From: Aquificota bacterium
Lineage (GTDB): Bacteria; Aquificota; Aquificia; Aquificales; Aquificaceae
Direction: 5' to 3'
NCBI GenBank assembly: GCA_018771605.1
Contig: CP076324.1
Coordinates: forward strand, 1,651,700 to 1,715,699
Length of the DNA stretch: 64,000 bases
In this document: positions 11,043-19,700 of the stretch, one piece after another
How positions within the stretch are numbered: the first letter of the stretch is position 1
How the letters are laid out: every line of letters begins with the position of its first letter
Translations under genes and position numbers: made by a program
Notes under the pieces: generated by a model
The model's input: only the letters and a program-made list of their open reading frames with translations
Told to the model about the DNA's origin: nothing
The model's database searches: none

Positions 11043-12149
11043 ATGAGGAAATGGATATCAATGCTCATTGGACTTGTAGTAGTCATACTTTCTGGACTGT
11101 TTTTTACAGCTTGCGGAGGTGGAGGAGGTGGCACGCAAACGGGTAGTGTTTCTCTATTCTTTACAGATTCACCAGCAAATGTCTATTCTTCTGTGCTTGT
11201 AAAGGTATATGAGGTAAACCTTTGTTCAGATAACCAATGCCAGAATAAGGTCAAACTCTTTACAAACTAGCAAGGCCTTGAGGTGGACCTAAGCAAGCTA
11301 AACGGCATCCTCCAGTATATAAACACTGCAAACATACCACAGGAAACCTACAACAGGCTTGAGGTAATACTGGACAAAAACCTAACTATAATTGATGGCT
11401 CTGGAGTATCTCATTCTGCTATTTTTACGCCCATGCAAGAAAAACCCAACAAGCCTAACACAGTGCAGTGTGATAATGCTAACAACAAATGTTATATAAG
11501 GTTTAATGGCACAGTGCAGCCCTTTGCCATGGGTAAGCTTGTGGTGGACTTTGTGTTAAAGGAGTTTGAGGTGAATGAAAACACTAACCCTTGGCAAGTT
11601 ACAGAAGTAAAAATGATGCCCTTAACACCACAAACCAACAAATACAAAGTATACCTTTCTGTACAAAGCGTAAACTCACAGAACAACACCATTACAGGCA
11701 CTTGGATGGGTAAAACTTACACGGTAAACATAAGCTCAAATACGGTATGTGAGATAAATGACAACTACTATCAAGGAACTAACTGCATCAATCAAATACA
11801 AAGTGGCATGTGCATTGAGGTAAAGACCTATCAAGACCCTTCAAACCTTACCACTTTTACAGCTACCAAGATAGAAATGGAAGAGCCAGACAAGTGTGCA
11901 AATTCTTCCGGACCTAGTCCTAACTACACAGAACTAAAAGGAACTGTATCATCAAAAGACAGCCAAAATTCAACCTTTAACATAAATAAATATAACAATC
12001 CCATAAAGGTAACACCTTCCACTTACTGCGAATACCAAGAAGATGTTTATATGATGGGCACTCAATGTCTCACAAACCTTCAAACTGGCTGGCTTGTAGA
12101 GGTAAAGATAAACTCCAACAATGAAGCCATAAAGATAGAGAAAGAGTAG
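11043..12149 (+). pseudogene. DUF4382/DUF5666-like lipoprotein gene interrupted by one in-frame amber codon
   Basis: The reading frame starting at ATG 11043 runs 75 codons to TAG at 11268-11270 and then continues in the same frame without another stop to 12149. The N-terminus is a lipoprotein signal (hydrophobic helix, lipobox FFTAC, then a glycine run). The parts on both sides of the TAG together make one DUF4382 domain: VSLFFTDSPANVYSSVLVKVYEV before it, then VDLSKLNGILQYI and ETYNRLEVILD after it. Two repeats of a DUF5666-like beta domain follow (about codons 205-285 and 300-368), each with an early Cys pair. A GTG at 11283 could only restart a protein without signal peptide. So this is a recent nonsense mutation, a readthrough gene or a sequencing error. 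Function is unknown; the family is predicted to be cell-surface. Confidence 0.7.
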
Positions 12150-12160
12150 TAAAACTTTTG

Positions 12161-12179
12161 GGCAGGCCTTTGGCCTGCC
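12161..12179 (+). terminator. Hairpin after the DUF4382 gene
   Basis: GGCAGGCC-TTT-GGCCTGCC forms a perfect 8-pair GC-rich stem 12 bases past the stop codon. There is no clear U-run after it. It closely resembles the inner hairpin of the mobile-looking repeat at 15921, with compensating base changes, so it may be a repeat-derived terminator. Confidence 0.6.
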
Positions 12180-12190
12180 TGCTTACCACC

Positions 12191-12233
12191 TTAAACTAAA
12201 AATAAATACCCTTTATAATGGATGTGTTATAAT
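12191..12233 (+). promoter_or_regulatory. Promoter region of the rplT-pheS operon
   Basis: TTAAAC (12191-12196), 17-base spacer, TATAAT (12214-12219). A second TATAAT sits at 12228-12233 with no good -35. The ribosome binding site AAGGAGGT lies before the rplT ATG at 12261. The leader is too short to hold the usual infC/rpmI autoregulatory pseudoknot. Confidence 0.6.
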
Positions 12234-12260
12234 AGAGATTTCTGTATAAGGAGGTAAAGG

Positions 12261-12620
12261 ATGCGTGTAAAGGGTCCCTCTTCAAGGAAGTTTAAGAAGA
12301 AGATCCTCAAGCTTGCCAAGGGCTTTAGAGGTCAGAGGAAGAATGTTTACAGAAGGGCAAAGGAGTATGTCTTTAGGGCTTTGCAATATCAATATAGGGA
12401 CAGAAGGCAAAGGAAAAGGCAATTTAGAAGGCTTTGGATTGCTCGTATAAACGCAGCAGTAAGACCTTATGGACTATCCTACAGCAGGTTTATAAATGGA
12501 CTTTCAAAGGCTGGTATAAACTTGAATAGAAAGGTGCTTGCAGATATGGCAGTAAGAGACCCAGAAGGCTTTGCCCAGATTGTAAACAAGGTGAAGGAAG
12601 CCCTCGCCCAGCCTGTATGA
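12261..12620 (+). CDS. rplT: 50S ribosomal protein L20 (bL20)
   Basis: A 119-residue very basic protein ([35 protein letters not shown]...), with the long N-terminal helix of bL20 that is needed early in 50S assembly. Infrequent arrangement: infC and rpmI, usually just upstream, are absent; rplT is instead coupled to pheS by a 4-base overlap. Confidence 0.97.
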   Translation: MRVKGPSSRKFKKKILKLAKGFRGQRKNVYRRAKEYVFRALQYQYRDRRQRKRQFRRLWIARINAAVRPYGLSYSRFINGLSKAGINLNRKVLADMAVRDPEGFAQIVNKVKEALAQPV

Positions 12621-13630
12621 TAGACCTAAAAAGCTTAGAAGAAGAGTTGAAAGGGGACCTACATAAGGTAGAGTCCCTTACTCAGCTACAGGGTATAAAG
12701 GCTAAGTATATAGGTAAAAGTGGATTTATAACTCAAGCAATCGCCAACATAAAGAATGTGCCACCAGAAGAAAGAAGAGAATATGGGCAAAGGGTAAATA
12801 AGCTAAAGGAGTATGCGGAAGAGTTAATAAGAAAAAAGGAAGAGGAGCTAAAGAAGCTTGAGCTTGAAAAAAGGCTATCGCAAGAGTGGCTTGACCTCTC
12901 GGTAGTTCTTGAGCCTTCCTTTGGCACATACCACCCACTAACTAAAACACTCAAGAGGATAAAGGACATATTTGTAAGCATGGGCTTTTCTGTTATGGAA
13001 GGCCCAGAGGTGGAGCTAGAGGAGTACAACTTTGACAAGCTAAACATCCCAAAGGACCACCCAGCGAGGGATATGCAAGACACATTCTATGTAAACAAAG
13101 AGGGCTACCTTTTGAGGACTCACACTTCACCAGTACAGATAAGAACTATGCTATCCCAAAAGCCGCCCATATACATGATAGCTCCAGGCAAAGTATACAG
13201 AAGGGATGATGACCCAACCCATTCGCCCATGTTCCATCAGGTAGAAGGTCTGGCAGTGGATAAGTACATAAACTTTGGCCATATGAAGTACACCATAGAA
13301 ACCTTTCTTAAAGAGTTTTTTGAGGTGGATGTGCCTGTACGTTTTAGGGCCTCTTACTTTCCTTTTACAGAGCCTTCTGCCGAAGTGGATATTGGGTGTG
13401 TTATATGTGGTGGTGAGGGTTGTAGGGTTTGTAAAGAATCTGGCTGGCTTGAGGTGATGGGGTGTGGTATGGTGCATCCTGCAGTGCTTGAAAACTGCCA
13501 TATTGACCCAGAGGTCTATCAGGGCTTTGCCTTTGGTATGGGAGTAGAAAGGCTTGCCATGTTATACTTTGGCATAGATAACATAAAGCTCTTCTTTGAA
13601 AACGACCTGAGATTTCTAAAACAGTTTTAG
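12617..13630 (+). CDS. pheS: Phenylalanyl-tRNA synthetase alpha subunit
   Basis: A 337-residue class II synthetase subunit. An N-terminal coiled-coil (about 1-90, Lys/Glu-rich) precedes the catalytic domain with motif 2 ([22 protein letters not shown]) and motif 3 ([18 protein letters not shown]). It charges tRNA-Phe with the beta subunit, which is not in this window. Overlaps rplT by 4 bases. Confidence 0.97.
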   Translation: MIDLKSLEEELKGDLHKVESLTQLQGIKAKYIGKSGFITQAIANIKNVPPEERREYGQRVNKLKEYAEELIRKKEEELKKLELEKRLSQEWLDLSVVLEPSFGTYHPLTKTLKRIKDIFVSMGFSVMEGPEVELEEYNFDKLNIPKDHPARDMQDTFYVNKEGYLLRTHTSPVQIRTMLSQKPPIYMIAPGKVYRRDDDPTHSPMFHQVEGLAVDKYINFGHMKYTIETFLKEFFEVDVPVRFRASYFPFTEPSAEVDIGCVICGGEGCRVCKESGWLEVMGCGMVHPAVLENCHIDPEVYQGFAFGMGVERLAMLYFGIDNIKLFFENDLRFLKQF

Positions 13631-13632
13631 CC

Positions 13633-14832
13633 ATGTTAAAAGAATTTACACCAGAGGAAAGAAAGGTAGTTTTAAGCATAACCTTTGCCGTTATGGTACG
13701 TATGCTTGGTCTTTTCTTGCTTTTGCCCGTATTATCTCCCTATCTTAAGACACTGCAAGGTTCCACACCACAGCTCATAGGCCTAGCCATAGGCATATAC
13801 GGCCTTGCCCAAGCTCTTTTGCAAATACCCTTTGGATACCTATCGGACAAGCATGGAAGGAAGCCCATCATTTTTGTAGGTATGTTCACCTACGCCATAG
13901 GAAGCTTGATGGCAGGCCTTGCGGGAAATATATGGAGTATGGTTTTTGCTCGTTTTATTCAGGGATTTGGTGCGGTTTCTTCTGCCATGATAGCTCTATC
14001 GGCGGACCTTACCAGAGAAGAGGTAAGGACTAGGGCCTTTGCCCATATAGGTGCTTCCATAGGTCTTACCTTTGCGCTAAGCCTTGCCATATCCCCTGTG
14101 CTGGCGGGGAAGTTTGGCGTTCCCTTTCTCTTCTTCCTTACAGCCTTTTTAAGTATACTGGCTCTATTTATCCTTATGACGCAGGTGTCAGAGCCAAAAG
14201 TAAGGTCCACAGAAAGGGAGATAAACCCTTCCCTTAGCAACATAACTCATCTTTTAAAAGACAAAAATCAAATCTTTTTAAACTTTTCTGTGGGCTTACT
14301 TCATGCTTACTTGGTACTTTTATTTACAGTAGTTCCCTATGAACTTGTATATGAGTATAGTCTTCCAAAGATAAAGCACTGGGAAATATACTTGCCTACA
14401 GTTTTGCTTTCTCTTATTCTCATGGTACCAGCCATAATAGTGGCGGAAAAAAGAAAAAAGTTTAGAGAAGTCTTCCTTTCTGCAGTTTTCTTACTTGGGC
14501 TTTCTTTTGCCACTTTACATTTTGTGGGAAATTTTGTAGGTATTGTTTTGGCTGTGCTCCTTTTCTTTTTGGGGTTTAATATGCTGGAAGCCCTTATTCC
14601 TTCTCTTCTCACAAGGCTAACCCATAAGGACCTTAGAGGCCTTTCCCTAGGCTTTTTTAATACAACTCAATTTTTGGGAGCTTTCCTTGGCGGTATGTGG
14701 GGAGGCTATACCTTAAAACATGGCTACAGTTATATGACCCTTTTTGCCATGGCTTTTGCCATCTTTTGGTTTTTTGTGGGAAGCCTTTGGTTTTTGGGGC
14801 TAAGAATTCCTAATGCATCTACAAGGTCTTGA
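13633..14832 (+). CDS. MFS transporter, YajR-like
   Basis: A 399-residue membrane protein with about 12 hydrophobic helices. The MFS motif A-like loop between helices 2 and 3 reads [16 protein letters not shown], and [26 protein letters not shown] is the helix 4-5 region. Closest in feel to YajR-type drug/H+ antiporters but without the C-terminal YAM domain. Substrate unknown. It begins 2 bases after pheS, so it is probably in the same transcript. Confidence 0.8.
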   Translation: MLKEFTPEERKVVLSITFAVMVRMLGLFLLLPVLSPYLKTLQGSTPQLIGLAIGIYGLAQALLQIPFGYLSDKHGRKPIIFVGMFTYAIGSLMAGLAGNIWSMVFARFIQGFGAVSSAMIALSADLTREEVRTRAFAHIGASIGLTFALSLAISPVLAGKFGVPFLFFLTAFLSILALFILMTQVSEPKVRSTEREINPSLSNITHLLKDKNQIFLNFSVGLLHAYLVLLFTVVPYELVYEYSLPKIKHWEIYLPTVLLSLILMVPAIIVAEKRKKFREVFLSAVFLLGLSFATLHFVGNFVGIVLAVLLFFLGFNMLEALIPSLLTRLTHKDLRGLSLGFFNTTQFLGAFLGGMWGGYTLKHGYSYMTLFAMAFAIFWFFVGSLWFLGLRIPNASTRS

Positions 14833-15910
14833 ACTACTACTTACTATACTTGAATACAGGGATGTTTATACAAGAGGGCATACAGATAGGGGCATCTTTT
14901 ACGCCACAAAGATAGGCGAAAGCCTTGGACTTTACGAAAGGGAACTTGACCTTCTTCGTATTGGTGGTATGTTGCACGATGTGGGGAAAATAGCCATACC
15001 AGACGTTATACTCCTAAAGCCGGGAAAGCTTACAAAAGAAGAGTTTGAAGTGATGAAGCTCCATGTGCAACTGGGCTATGAAATGGTAAAGGGCCTTGAC
15101 CTACCTTATGAATCCCTTGAAGTTTTACTATACCATCAAGAAAAATACGATGGTACTGGATACCCTTACGGATTGAAAGGTCAAGAAATACCTTTACTTG
15201 CAAGGATATACACCATTGCGGATGCTTTTGAAGCTATGACTGCAAGGAGAATATACAAAAGAGCAAAAACTTGGGAACAAGCTTTAAACGAGCTTGAGGA
15301 GTTGGCAGGTATGCAGTTTGACCCAGATATAGTAGGTTATGCCGTCAAAACATTGAGAGGGCTAAAACACGTGGAAATAAGCCATTCACGTGTAAATCAA
15401 GAAATAGAAAAGATACGGTGGAGCTTTCAGTATTTAGACCCAAGCGGTGCTATAAAGGGAGACCTTTTCCTAACTACGCTAAAGGCCTTTATGGACCAAA
15501 GGGAAAGTTTTTGTTTGACAGTTTTTGATATAAAAAATCTCACTCAAATAAACCTTGAAAGGGGTTGGGAGGCTGGCAACGAAGTCTTAAAACATCTTGT
15601 AAGAGCTATAAACATTCAATGCTGTGCTTCTTACGATATAAGGGACATAATCCTAAGGCTGATGAAGGAGGATGTAATAGATATAACAAGCCCTGTTGTA
15701 TTCCGTATAGGGGGCGATGAGTTTGCAGTTATAGCACCGTATATTCCACCTGAGGAGAAGGTTCTTGGAGTTATAAAGGCTATGAAAGATATTAACGTAG
15801 AAATAGACTATATGCGACTTGAATATCCTTCAGTCATTTCCACTTATCAGGAGGCTATTAATAGAATCTTTGCTTTTACTAAGAATAAGTTCATTGATTT
15901 TTATAGATAA
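14813..15910 (+). CDS. HD-GYP domain protein with C-terminal GGDEF domain
   Basis: A 365-residue cytoplasmic protein with no membrane segments. An HD-GYP phosphodiesterase domain (about 1-190) carries [10 protein letters not shown] (His55-Asp56), [11 protein letters not shown] (108-118) and [14 protein letters not shown] shorter GGDEF domain follows (about 215-340) with an intact GGDEF at 300-304, though its upstream part is diverged ([17 protein letters not shown]). Likely a c-di-GMP turnover protein; which activity dominates cannot be judged. It overlaps the MFS gene by 20 bases. Its stop codon lies within a 19-bp direct repeat that borders the adjacent MITE-like insertion. Confidence 0.85.
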   Translation: MHLQGLELLLTILEYRDVYTRGHTDRGIFYATKIGESLGLYERELDLLRIGGMLHDVGKIAIPDVILLKPGKLTKEEFEVMKLHVQLGYEMVKGLDLPYESLEVLLYHQEKYDGTGYPYGLKGQEIPLLARIYTIADAFEAMTARRIYKRAKTWEQALNELEELAGMQFDPDIVGYAVKTLRGLKHVEISHSRVNQEIEKIRWSFQYLDPSGAIKGDLFLTTLKAFMDQRESFCLTVFDIKNLTQINLERGWEAGNEVLKHLVRAINIQCCASYDIRDIILRLMKEDVIDITSPVVFRIGGDEFAVIAPYIPPEEKVLGVIKAMKDINVEIDYMRLEYPSVISTYQEAINRIFAFTKNKFIDFYR

Positions 15911-15920
15911 GGTCTATAAT
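15902..15920 (+). repeat. Left copy of 19-bp direct repeat (putative target-site duplication)
   Basis: tatagataaggtctataat, identical to 16083-16101. It contains the stop codon of the HD-GYP gene (taa at 15908-15910) and a TATAAT. Confidence 0.75.
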
Positions 15921-16082
15921 ACGTTTGGTGAGAAATTGATTAAGCAAAGGTGATGCCATTAGACCTTTTGTTAAAAATAAATGAGACAAAAAATGTATGG
16001 GCGGGTCTTTGACCCGCCTGATGTTTTATAATCTGGCAGGTTTAAAACCTGCCACTACAAAGGATGAATTTCTCACCTGGCG
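15921..16082. mobile_element. MITE-like element, 162 bp, with terminal inverted repeats and two inner hairpins
   Basis: Left end ACGTTTGGTGAGAAATTGAT (15921-15940) and the reverse complement of the right end ACGCCAGGTGAGAAATTCAT (16083-16064) match at 16 of 20 positions. Inside are two perfect hairpins: GGCGGGTC-TTT-GACCCGCC (about 15999-16017) and GGCAGGTTT-A-AAACCTGCC (about 16035-16053). No coding capacity. The element is flanked by the exact 19-bp duplication. A related copy is at 43548-43692. Any transposase would act from elsewhere. Confidence 0.65.
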
Positions 16083-16101
16083 TATAGATAAGGTCTATAA
16101 T
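16083..16101 (+). repeat. Right copy of 19-bp direct repeat, supplying the murF -10 box
   Basis: Identical to 15902-15920. Its final TATAAT (16096-16101) lies 8 bases before the murF ATG, so this copy is the probable murF promoter. Confidence 0.7.
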
Positions 16102-16109
16102 GTATTCTC

Positions 16110-17435
16110 ATGAATACACAAGAGCTTGCTAAAATTTTAAAAGCATCACATGTGGGTGAGCCACTTTCCTTCTTTGGCTTTTCCATAGACAGTAGGGCAA
16201 TAAAAGGTGGGGAGGTTTTTATAGCCCTGAGGGGTAAGGTGCATGATGGTCATAGCTTTGCCCAAGAGGCCATAAAAAAAGGTGCGGTTGCTGTCCTTTG
16301 TGAAAGGCTTCTTGACCTTCCTAAGGATGTGCCACAGATATTGGTAGAAGATAGCCTATTAGCTTTAAGAGATATAGCCCTTTGGAAAAGGGAAAACTTT
16401 AAAGGTAAAGTGGTCGCAATAGCTGGTTCGGCTGGTAAAACCACCACAAAGGAGATGACAGCCTTTTTACTATCCAAGGTAGGGAAGGTGTGTAAAACTC
16501 CGAGAAATTACAATTCGCAGGTTGGTGTGCCTTTGTCTGTGGCTAACTTTGAAGAAGACTGTGCTTTTTGGGTTGTGGAGCTTGGAGCAAGTCAAAAGGG
16601 TGATGTTAAAAGGCTTGTGGAAATAGTAAAGCCACATATAAGGGCTATAACGGCTATAGGAGAAGAACACTTGGAAACCTTTGGATGCCTTGATGATGTA
16701 ATTCTTGGGAATGGGGAAATATTTTATGGGATGGGAGAAGAAGACTGGGGGGTATGTCCTACAAAGGTATCTCATTGCTATGCCATACCTAAAAAGCTAA
16801 CCTTCGGTGATGGAGATTTTTCTGCCAAAGATATAAAACTTTCTGCAGAAGGAGTAAGTTTTAAAGTAAAAGGAAAAGAAGTATTTATTCCTATACCAAG
16901 CCTTGCGGTGGTAGAAAATGCTTTGTGTGCCTTTCGCATACTTGAAGCCCTTGGTATTGAATGGAGAGAACTATCCAATAGCCTTGCAGATTTCCATCCT
17001 GTAGAAGGAAGGTTTAGAGTCATAAAAAGGAAGGACATTATTCTTATTGATGATACCTACAACGCCAATCCACCGTCGGTAAGGATGGCCCTAAAAAGCC
17101 TTAGCCTTTTCAACGGATACAGAATAGCGGTCTTGGGGGATATGTTGGAGCTTGGAGAGCTTTCAGAAGCCTATCATAGGGAAATAGGAAGGCTTTGCGC
17201 AGAGCTTGGTATAGACCTTTGCTTGTTTTATGGAGACCATATGAAGTACGCCTACCAAGAATGCCTTCAAAAAGGCGGTAATTGTAGATTTTTTGATGAT
17301 AAGAAAGGGCTATTGGATTTTCTCCTGGGTAAGCCCTTTGGAAAAGCTGTTATACTTTTTAAGGGTTCAAGAGGTATGAAGATGGAAGAACTGGTGGAGG
17401 GTTTCACCGATGGCAAACTTTGTGGATATTTATAA
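16110..17435 (+). CDS. murF: UDP-N-acetylmuramoyl-tripeptide--D-alanyl-D-alanine ligase
   Basis: A 441-residue Mur ligase. N-terminal UDP-MurNAc-binding domain (about 1-90) has IDSRAIKGGEVFIALRG; the central ATPase has AGSAGKTTTKE near residue 110 and NYNSQVGVPLS; the C-terminal domain contains DDTYNANPPSVRMAL and GDMLELG. It adds D-Ala-D-Ala to the peptidoglycan precursor in the cytoplasm. No Shine-Dalgarno is visible; the start lies only 8 bases from the -10, so a leaderless or near-leaderless mRNA is likely. Confidence 0.96.
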   Translation: MNTQELAKILKASHVGEPLSFFGFSIDSRAIKGGEVFIALRGKVHDGHSFAQEAIKKGAVAVLCERLLDLPKDVPQILVEDSLLALRDIALWKRENFKGKVVAIAGSAGKTTTKEMTAFLLSKVGKVCKTPRNYNSQVGVPLSVANFEEDCAFWVVELGASQKGDVKRLVEIVKPHIRAITAIGEEHLETFGCLDDVILGNGEIFYGMGEEDWGVCPTKVSHCYAIPKKLTFGDGDFSAKDIKLSAEGVSFKVKGKEVFIPIPSLAVVENALCAFRILEALGIEWRELSNSLADFHPVEGRFRVIKRKDIILIDDTYNANPPSVRMALKSLSLFNGYRIAVLGDMLELGELSEAYHREIGRLCAELGIDLCLFYGDHMKYAYQECLQKGGNCRFFDDKKGLLDFLLGKPFGKAVILFKGSRGMKMEELVEGFTDGKLCGYL

Positions 17436-18003
17436 AAAACTTGAAGAGAACGTATTATTCCACACCAAGCTTGAAAAGATAAAGTATGAGGAGGGAAAAC
17501 TATTTTTAACCATTACACCACTTTCCCAAAGGTTTTTGCTCTTGGGAGATTCTGTCAAGGTAGGTTATATAAGCATGCTTCTTCCTGGTAAAGTTGTAGG
17601 AAAGGGCGAAAACTTAATAATAAATCTATTCTATTCGGGAGAAGGCAAGTGGGGAGATAGGAGCAAGCCAAGGGTGCCTGTTCAAAAGGACCTTAATTTC
17701 ACAGTACTTATAAAGATAGATGGAATTTATAGAGCCTTTGAACCTATGGATATCTCCGAAGTTGGTCTGTCTCTGATAACATTTGATGACTCTGTATTAC
17801 CTATGATGATAGGTAAAAGTTTGGAATTTAAAATAACAGGCAGAGAAGAATTATCCGGTGTATCTGGCACACTCCGGTTGGTGGGAATTATGGAAGATAA
17901 AAATGTGATAAAGCTATCATGTGAAATGGACTTAGATGATGCAGACACAACAAAAGTAAGGTTATATGTTATAAAGACAATAGAAAAGCTTTTTTCCATT
18001 TAG
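17410..18003 (+). CDS. PilZ domain protein
   Basis: A 197-residue protein with the two c-di-GMP-binding motifs of PilZ: RSKPR at 84-88 (RxxxR) and DISEVG at 114-119 (D/NxSxxG). An N-terminal YcgR-N-like beta region (1-80) precedes it. This layout resembles YcgR-type effectors that slow the flagellar motor or control surface behaviour when c-di-GMP is high. It overlaps the end of murF by 26 bases and uses a GGAGG site inside murF. Function in this organism is inferred. Confidence 0.8.
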   Translation: MANFVDIYKKLEENVLFHTKLEKIKYEEGKLFLTITPLSQRFLLLGDSVKVGYISMLLPGKVVGKGENLIINLFYSGEGKWGDRSKPRVPVQKDLNFTVLIKIDGIYRAFEPMDISEVGLSLITFDDSVLPMMIGKSLEFKITGREELSGVSGTLRLVGIMEDKNVIKLSCEMDLDDADTTKVRLYVIKTIEKLFSI

Positions 18004-18032
18004 GGTATTTCAAAAACAGCCTCCTTGACCAC

Positions 18033-18061
18033 TTGACATATTAAAGTGAGGTAATTATATT
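18033..18061 (+). promoter_or_regulatory. Promoter of the tmRNA gene
   Basis: TTGACA (18033-18038), 17-base spacer, TATATT (18056-18061); predicted start near 18068, 12 bases before the mature tmRNA 5' end, leaving a short RNase P-processed leader. Confidence 0.75.
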
Positions 18062-18079
18062 AACTCTTTGGTTCCCTTA

Positions 18080-18422
18080 GGGGGCGAATGGGTTCGACGG
18101 GGACTGTAGGACAGGGTTGCAGGCAGGGTGGCAACCTAAACAGCCATCCAAAACACTTCCCGAAAGGGAACTCGCTCTCGCTGCTTAATTAACGGCAGCG
18201 GCTCTCCCATGGCTTAGCCCCTGGGCTGTGGGAAGGGCTTAGAGACAGGGGTGTAGGCTATGGCTGGTGCAGGGACAGCCTTAGCCGAAGTTTAGCCCTG
18301 CTCGCCCTATGGGGTTTGCCAGTGGACACCCATAGGGTCAGAAGAAAACACTGGCTAAGCCTGTAGAGGCTCTGGGTGCCGAAGGTCCTCGGACGCGGGT
18401 TCGATTCCCGCCGCCTCCACCA
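18080..18422 (+). ncRNA. ssrA: tmRNA (10Sa RNA)
   Basis: The 5' end GGGGGCGAATGGGTTCGACGGG is the tmRNA hallmark and the 3' end has a T-arm (GGACGCGGGTTCGATTCCCG) and CCA. Acceptor GGGGGCG (18080-18086) pairs with CGCCTCC (18412-18418), followed by A-CCA, encoded in the genome. Length 343 nt, one-piece type. The tag reading frame ends ...PERELALAA then TAA at about 18185-18187, very similar to other Aquificales tags (…ELALAA). The resume codon is not certain. With SmpB it rescues stalled ribosomes and marks peptides for proteolysis. Confidence 0.96.
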
Positions 18423-18441
18423 AAAGTTAAATTATAAAACC

Positions 18442-19368
18442 ATGCTAACTTTTCAAAGGCCAAAGCTTGTGCTTAGCCGATGTTTTTTTGACCACGTTAG
18501 GTATGATGGTGGCATCATAATAGACCCTTTTGTAGAAAAGCTAAAAAGCTACGTGGATGTTATAACCGTATGTCCAGAGATGGATATAGGCCTTGGAACA
18601 CCAAGGCAGAGGATAATAGTTTTAAAAGAAGCAAAGGGCAGAAAACTTTTCCAGCCAGAAACGGGCAAGGACCTTACGGCTACCATGGAAGATTTTGCCA
18701 ATAAATTCCTTTTAAACTTAGAAGAAGTTGATGGCTTCCTTCTAAAGAGTAAATCACCTTCCTGTGGTGTTGGGACTACAAAGCTTTATGAAGGGGATAA
18801 GGTAATAGGAAGAACTTATGGTATGTTTGCGCAAAAAGTTAAAGAAAATTTACCATATATACCTTTAGAAGACGAAGGAAGACTGAATGATAGAAGAATA
18901 AGAGAACATTTTTTAACAAGAGTTTATGCCTTTGCAGACCTTAGACGTTTAAAACATAGCTTTTCATCAAAAGCTCTCGTAGAATTTCATAGTTCCTATA
19001 AGTATCTCCTCATGACATACAATCAAAGTGCGTTGAAAAAACTGGGACAAATAGTATCAAGAGTTGGCAAAGAACCAGAAAAAGCGTTGAAGGCTTACGA
19101 AGAAGTCTTTCGTAGTGCTTTTAGTAAGATGCCTTCACCTTCAAAGCATGCCAATACCCTTTTACATATATTAGGACATATTAGCAGAAGATTAAATTCT
19201 ATGGAAAAGAAGCACATAATACATCTCATTCAAAAAGTAAAGCATGGGCGCATAAGCTGCAGGCTTGTGGTAGAGATAATAAGGAACATAGCTTATAGAT
19301 ATGAGGAAAAATATCTTCTAAAACAGAGATATTTTGACCCTTTCCCAGAGGAATTATTGGAAGATTAA
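18442..19368 (+). CDS. DUF523 and DUF1722 (YbgA-like) protein
   Basis: A 308-residue protein. N-terminal DUF523 domain (about 1-150) with conserved cysteines in VLSRC, VCPEMDIGLGTPR and KSKSPSCGVGTTK; C-terminal DUF1722/YbgA domain with LKHSFSSKALVEFHSSYKYLLM and the ending LKQRYFDPFPEEL. Function is unknown; DUF523 has been connected with 2-thiouracil desulfidation and YbgA with photolyase neighbourhoods. The ATG at 18442 is chosen because an upstream in-frame ATG lies inside the tmRNA. Its TAA shares the tetranucleotide TTAA with the stop of the converging gene. Confidence 0.85.
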   Translation: MLTFQRPKLVLSRCFFDHVRYDGGIIIDPFVEKLKSYVDVITVCPEMDIGLGTPRQRIIVLKEAKGRKLFQPETGKDLTATMEDFANKFLLNLEEVDGFLLKSKSPSCGVGTTKLYEGDKVIGRTYGMFAQKVKENLPYIPLEDEGRLNDRRIREHFLTRVYAFADLRRLKHSFSSKALVEFHSSYKYLLMTYNQSALKKLGQIVSRVGKEPEKALKAYEEVFRSAFSKMPSPSKHANTLLHILGHISRRLNSMEKKHIIHLIQKVKHGRISCRLVVEIIRNIAYRYEEKYLLKQRYFDPFPEELLED

Positions 19369-19691
19369 CTTGCTTTTGCTCCTTCCTTAATATCCCTATC
19401 TGGCACTATAAGGGAAAGGTTTTCACCGTCGGAAAGGGCAAGAACCATGCCTTGGGATTCTACGCCAAAGATCTTCCTTGGTTTTAGGTTGGCAAGCATA
19501 AGCACCTTCTTCCCTACAAGCTCCTCTGGGCTATAAAACTTGGCTATGCCAGCCATAAGAGTCCTTTCTTCCTCTCCAAGGGAGACCCTTAGCTTTAAAA
19601 GCTTTTCCGAACCTTCCACCCTCTCTGCGGAAACTATCTTGGCAAGCCTTATATCAAGCTTTAAAAAGTCCTCAATGCCCACAAGCTCCAT
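19365..19691 (-). CDS. Methionyl-tRNA synthetase beta subunit (tRNA-binding OB-fold protein)
   Basis: A 108-residue EMAP-II/Trbp111-type OB fold: IEDFLKLDIRLAKIVSAERVEGSEKLLKLRVSLG, TLMAGIAKFYSPEELVGKKVLMLANL and SQGMVLAL. In Aquifex the MetRS catalytic chain and this tRNA-binding C-terminal domain are separate genes, and this matches the beta subunit. It could also be a free-standing CsaA/Trbp-like protein, but the length and sequence favour MetRS beta. The catalytic subunit is not in the window. Confidence 0.8.
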   Translation of the reverse strand: MELVGIEDFLKLDIRLAKIVSAERVEGSEKLLKLRVSLGEEERTLMAGIAKFYSPEELVGKKVLMLANLKPRKIFGVESQGMVLALSDGENLSLIVPDRDIKEGAKAS

Positions 19692-19700
19692 CTTTAACTC

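Noticed and set aside
11283-12149. Independent protein starting at GTG 11283
   Set aside because: It would lack the signal peptide and half of the DUF4382 domain, and no ribosome binding site precedes the GTG. The frame is continuous with the upstream part.
15999-16053. Paired hairpins as the start of a CRISPR array
   Set aside because: Only two hairpins of different sequence, no regular spacers; they lie inside a MITE-like element.
18376-18441. N-terminal extension of the DUF523 protein starting inside the tmRNA
   Set aside because: The upstream ATG falls within the T-arm side of the tmRNA, the extra 22 residues have no family match, and the domain starts at the ATG at 18442.
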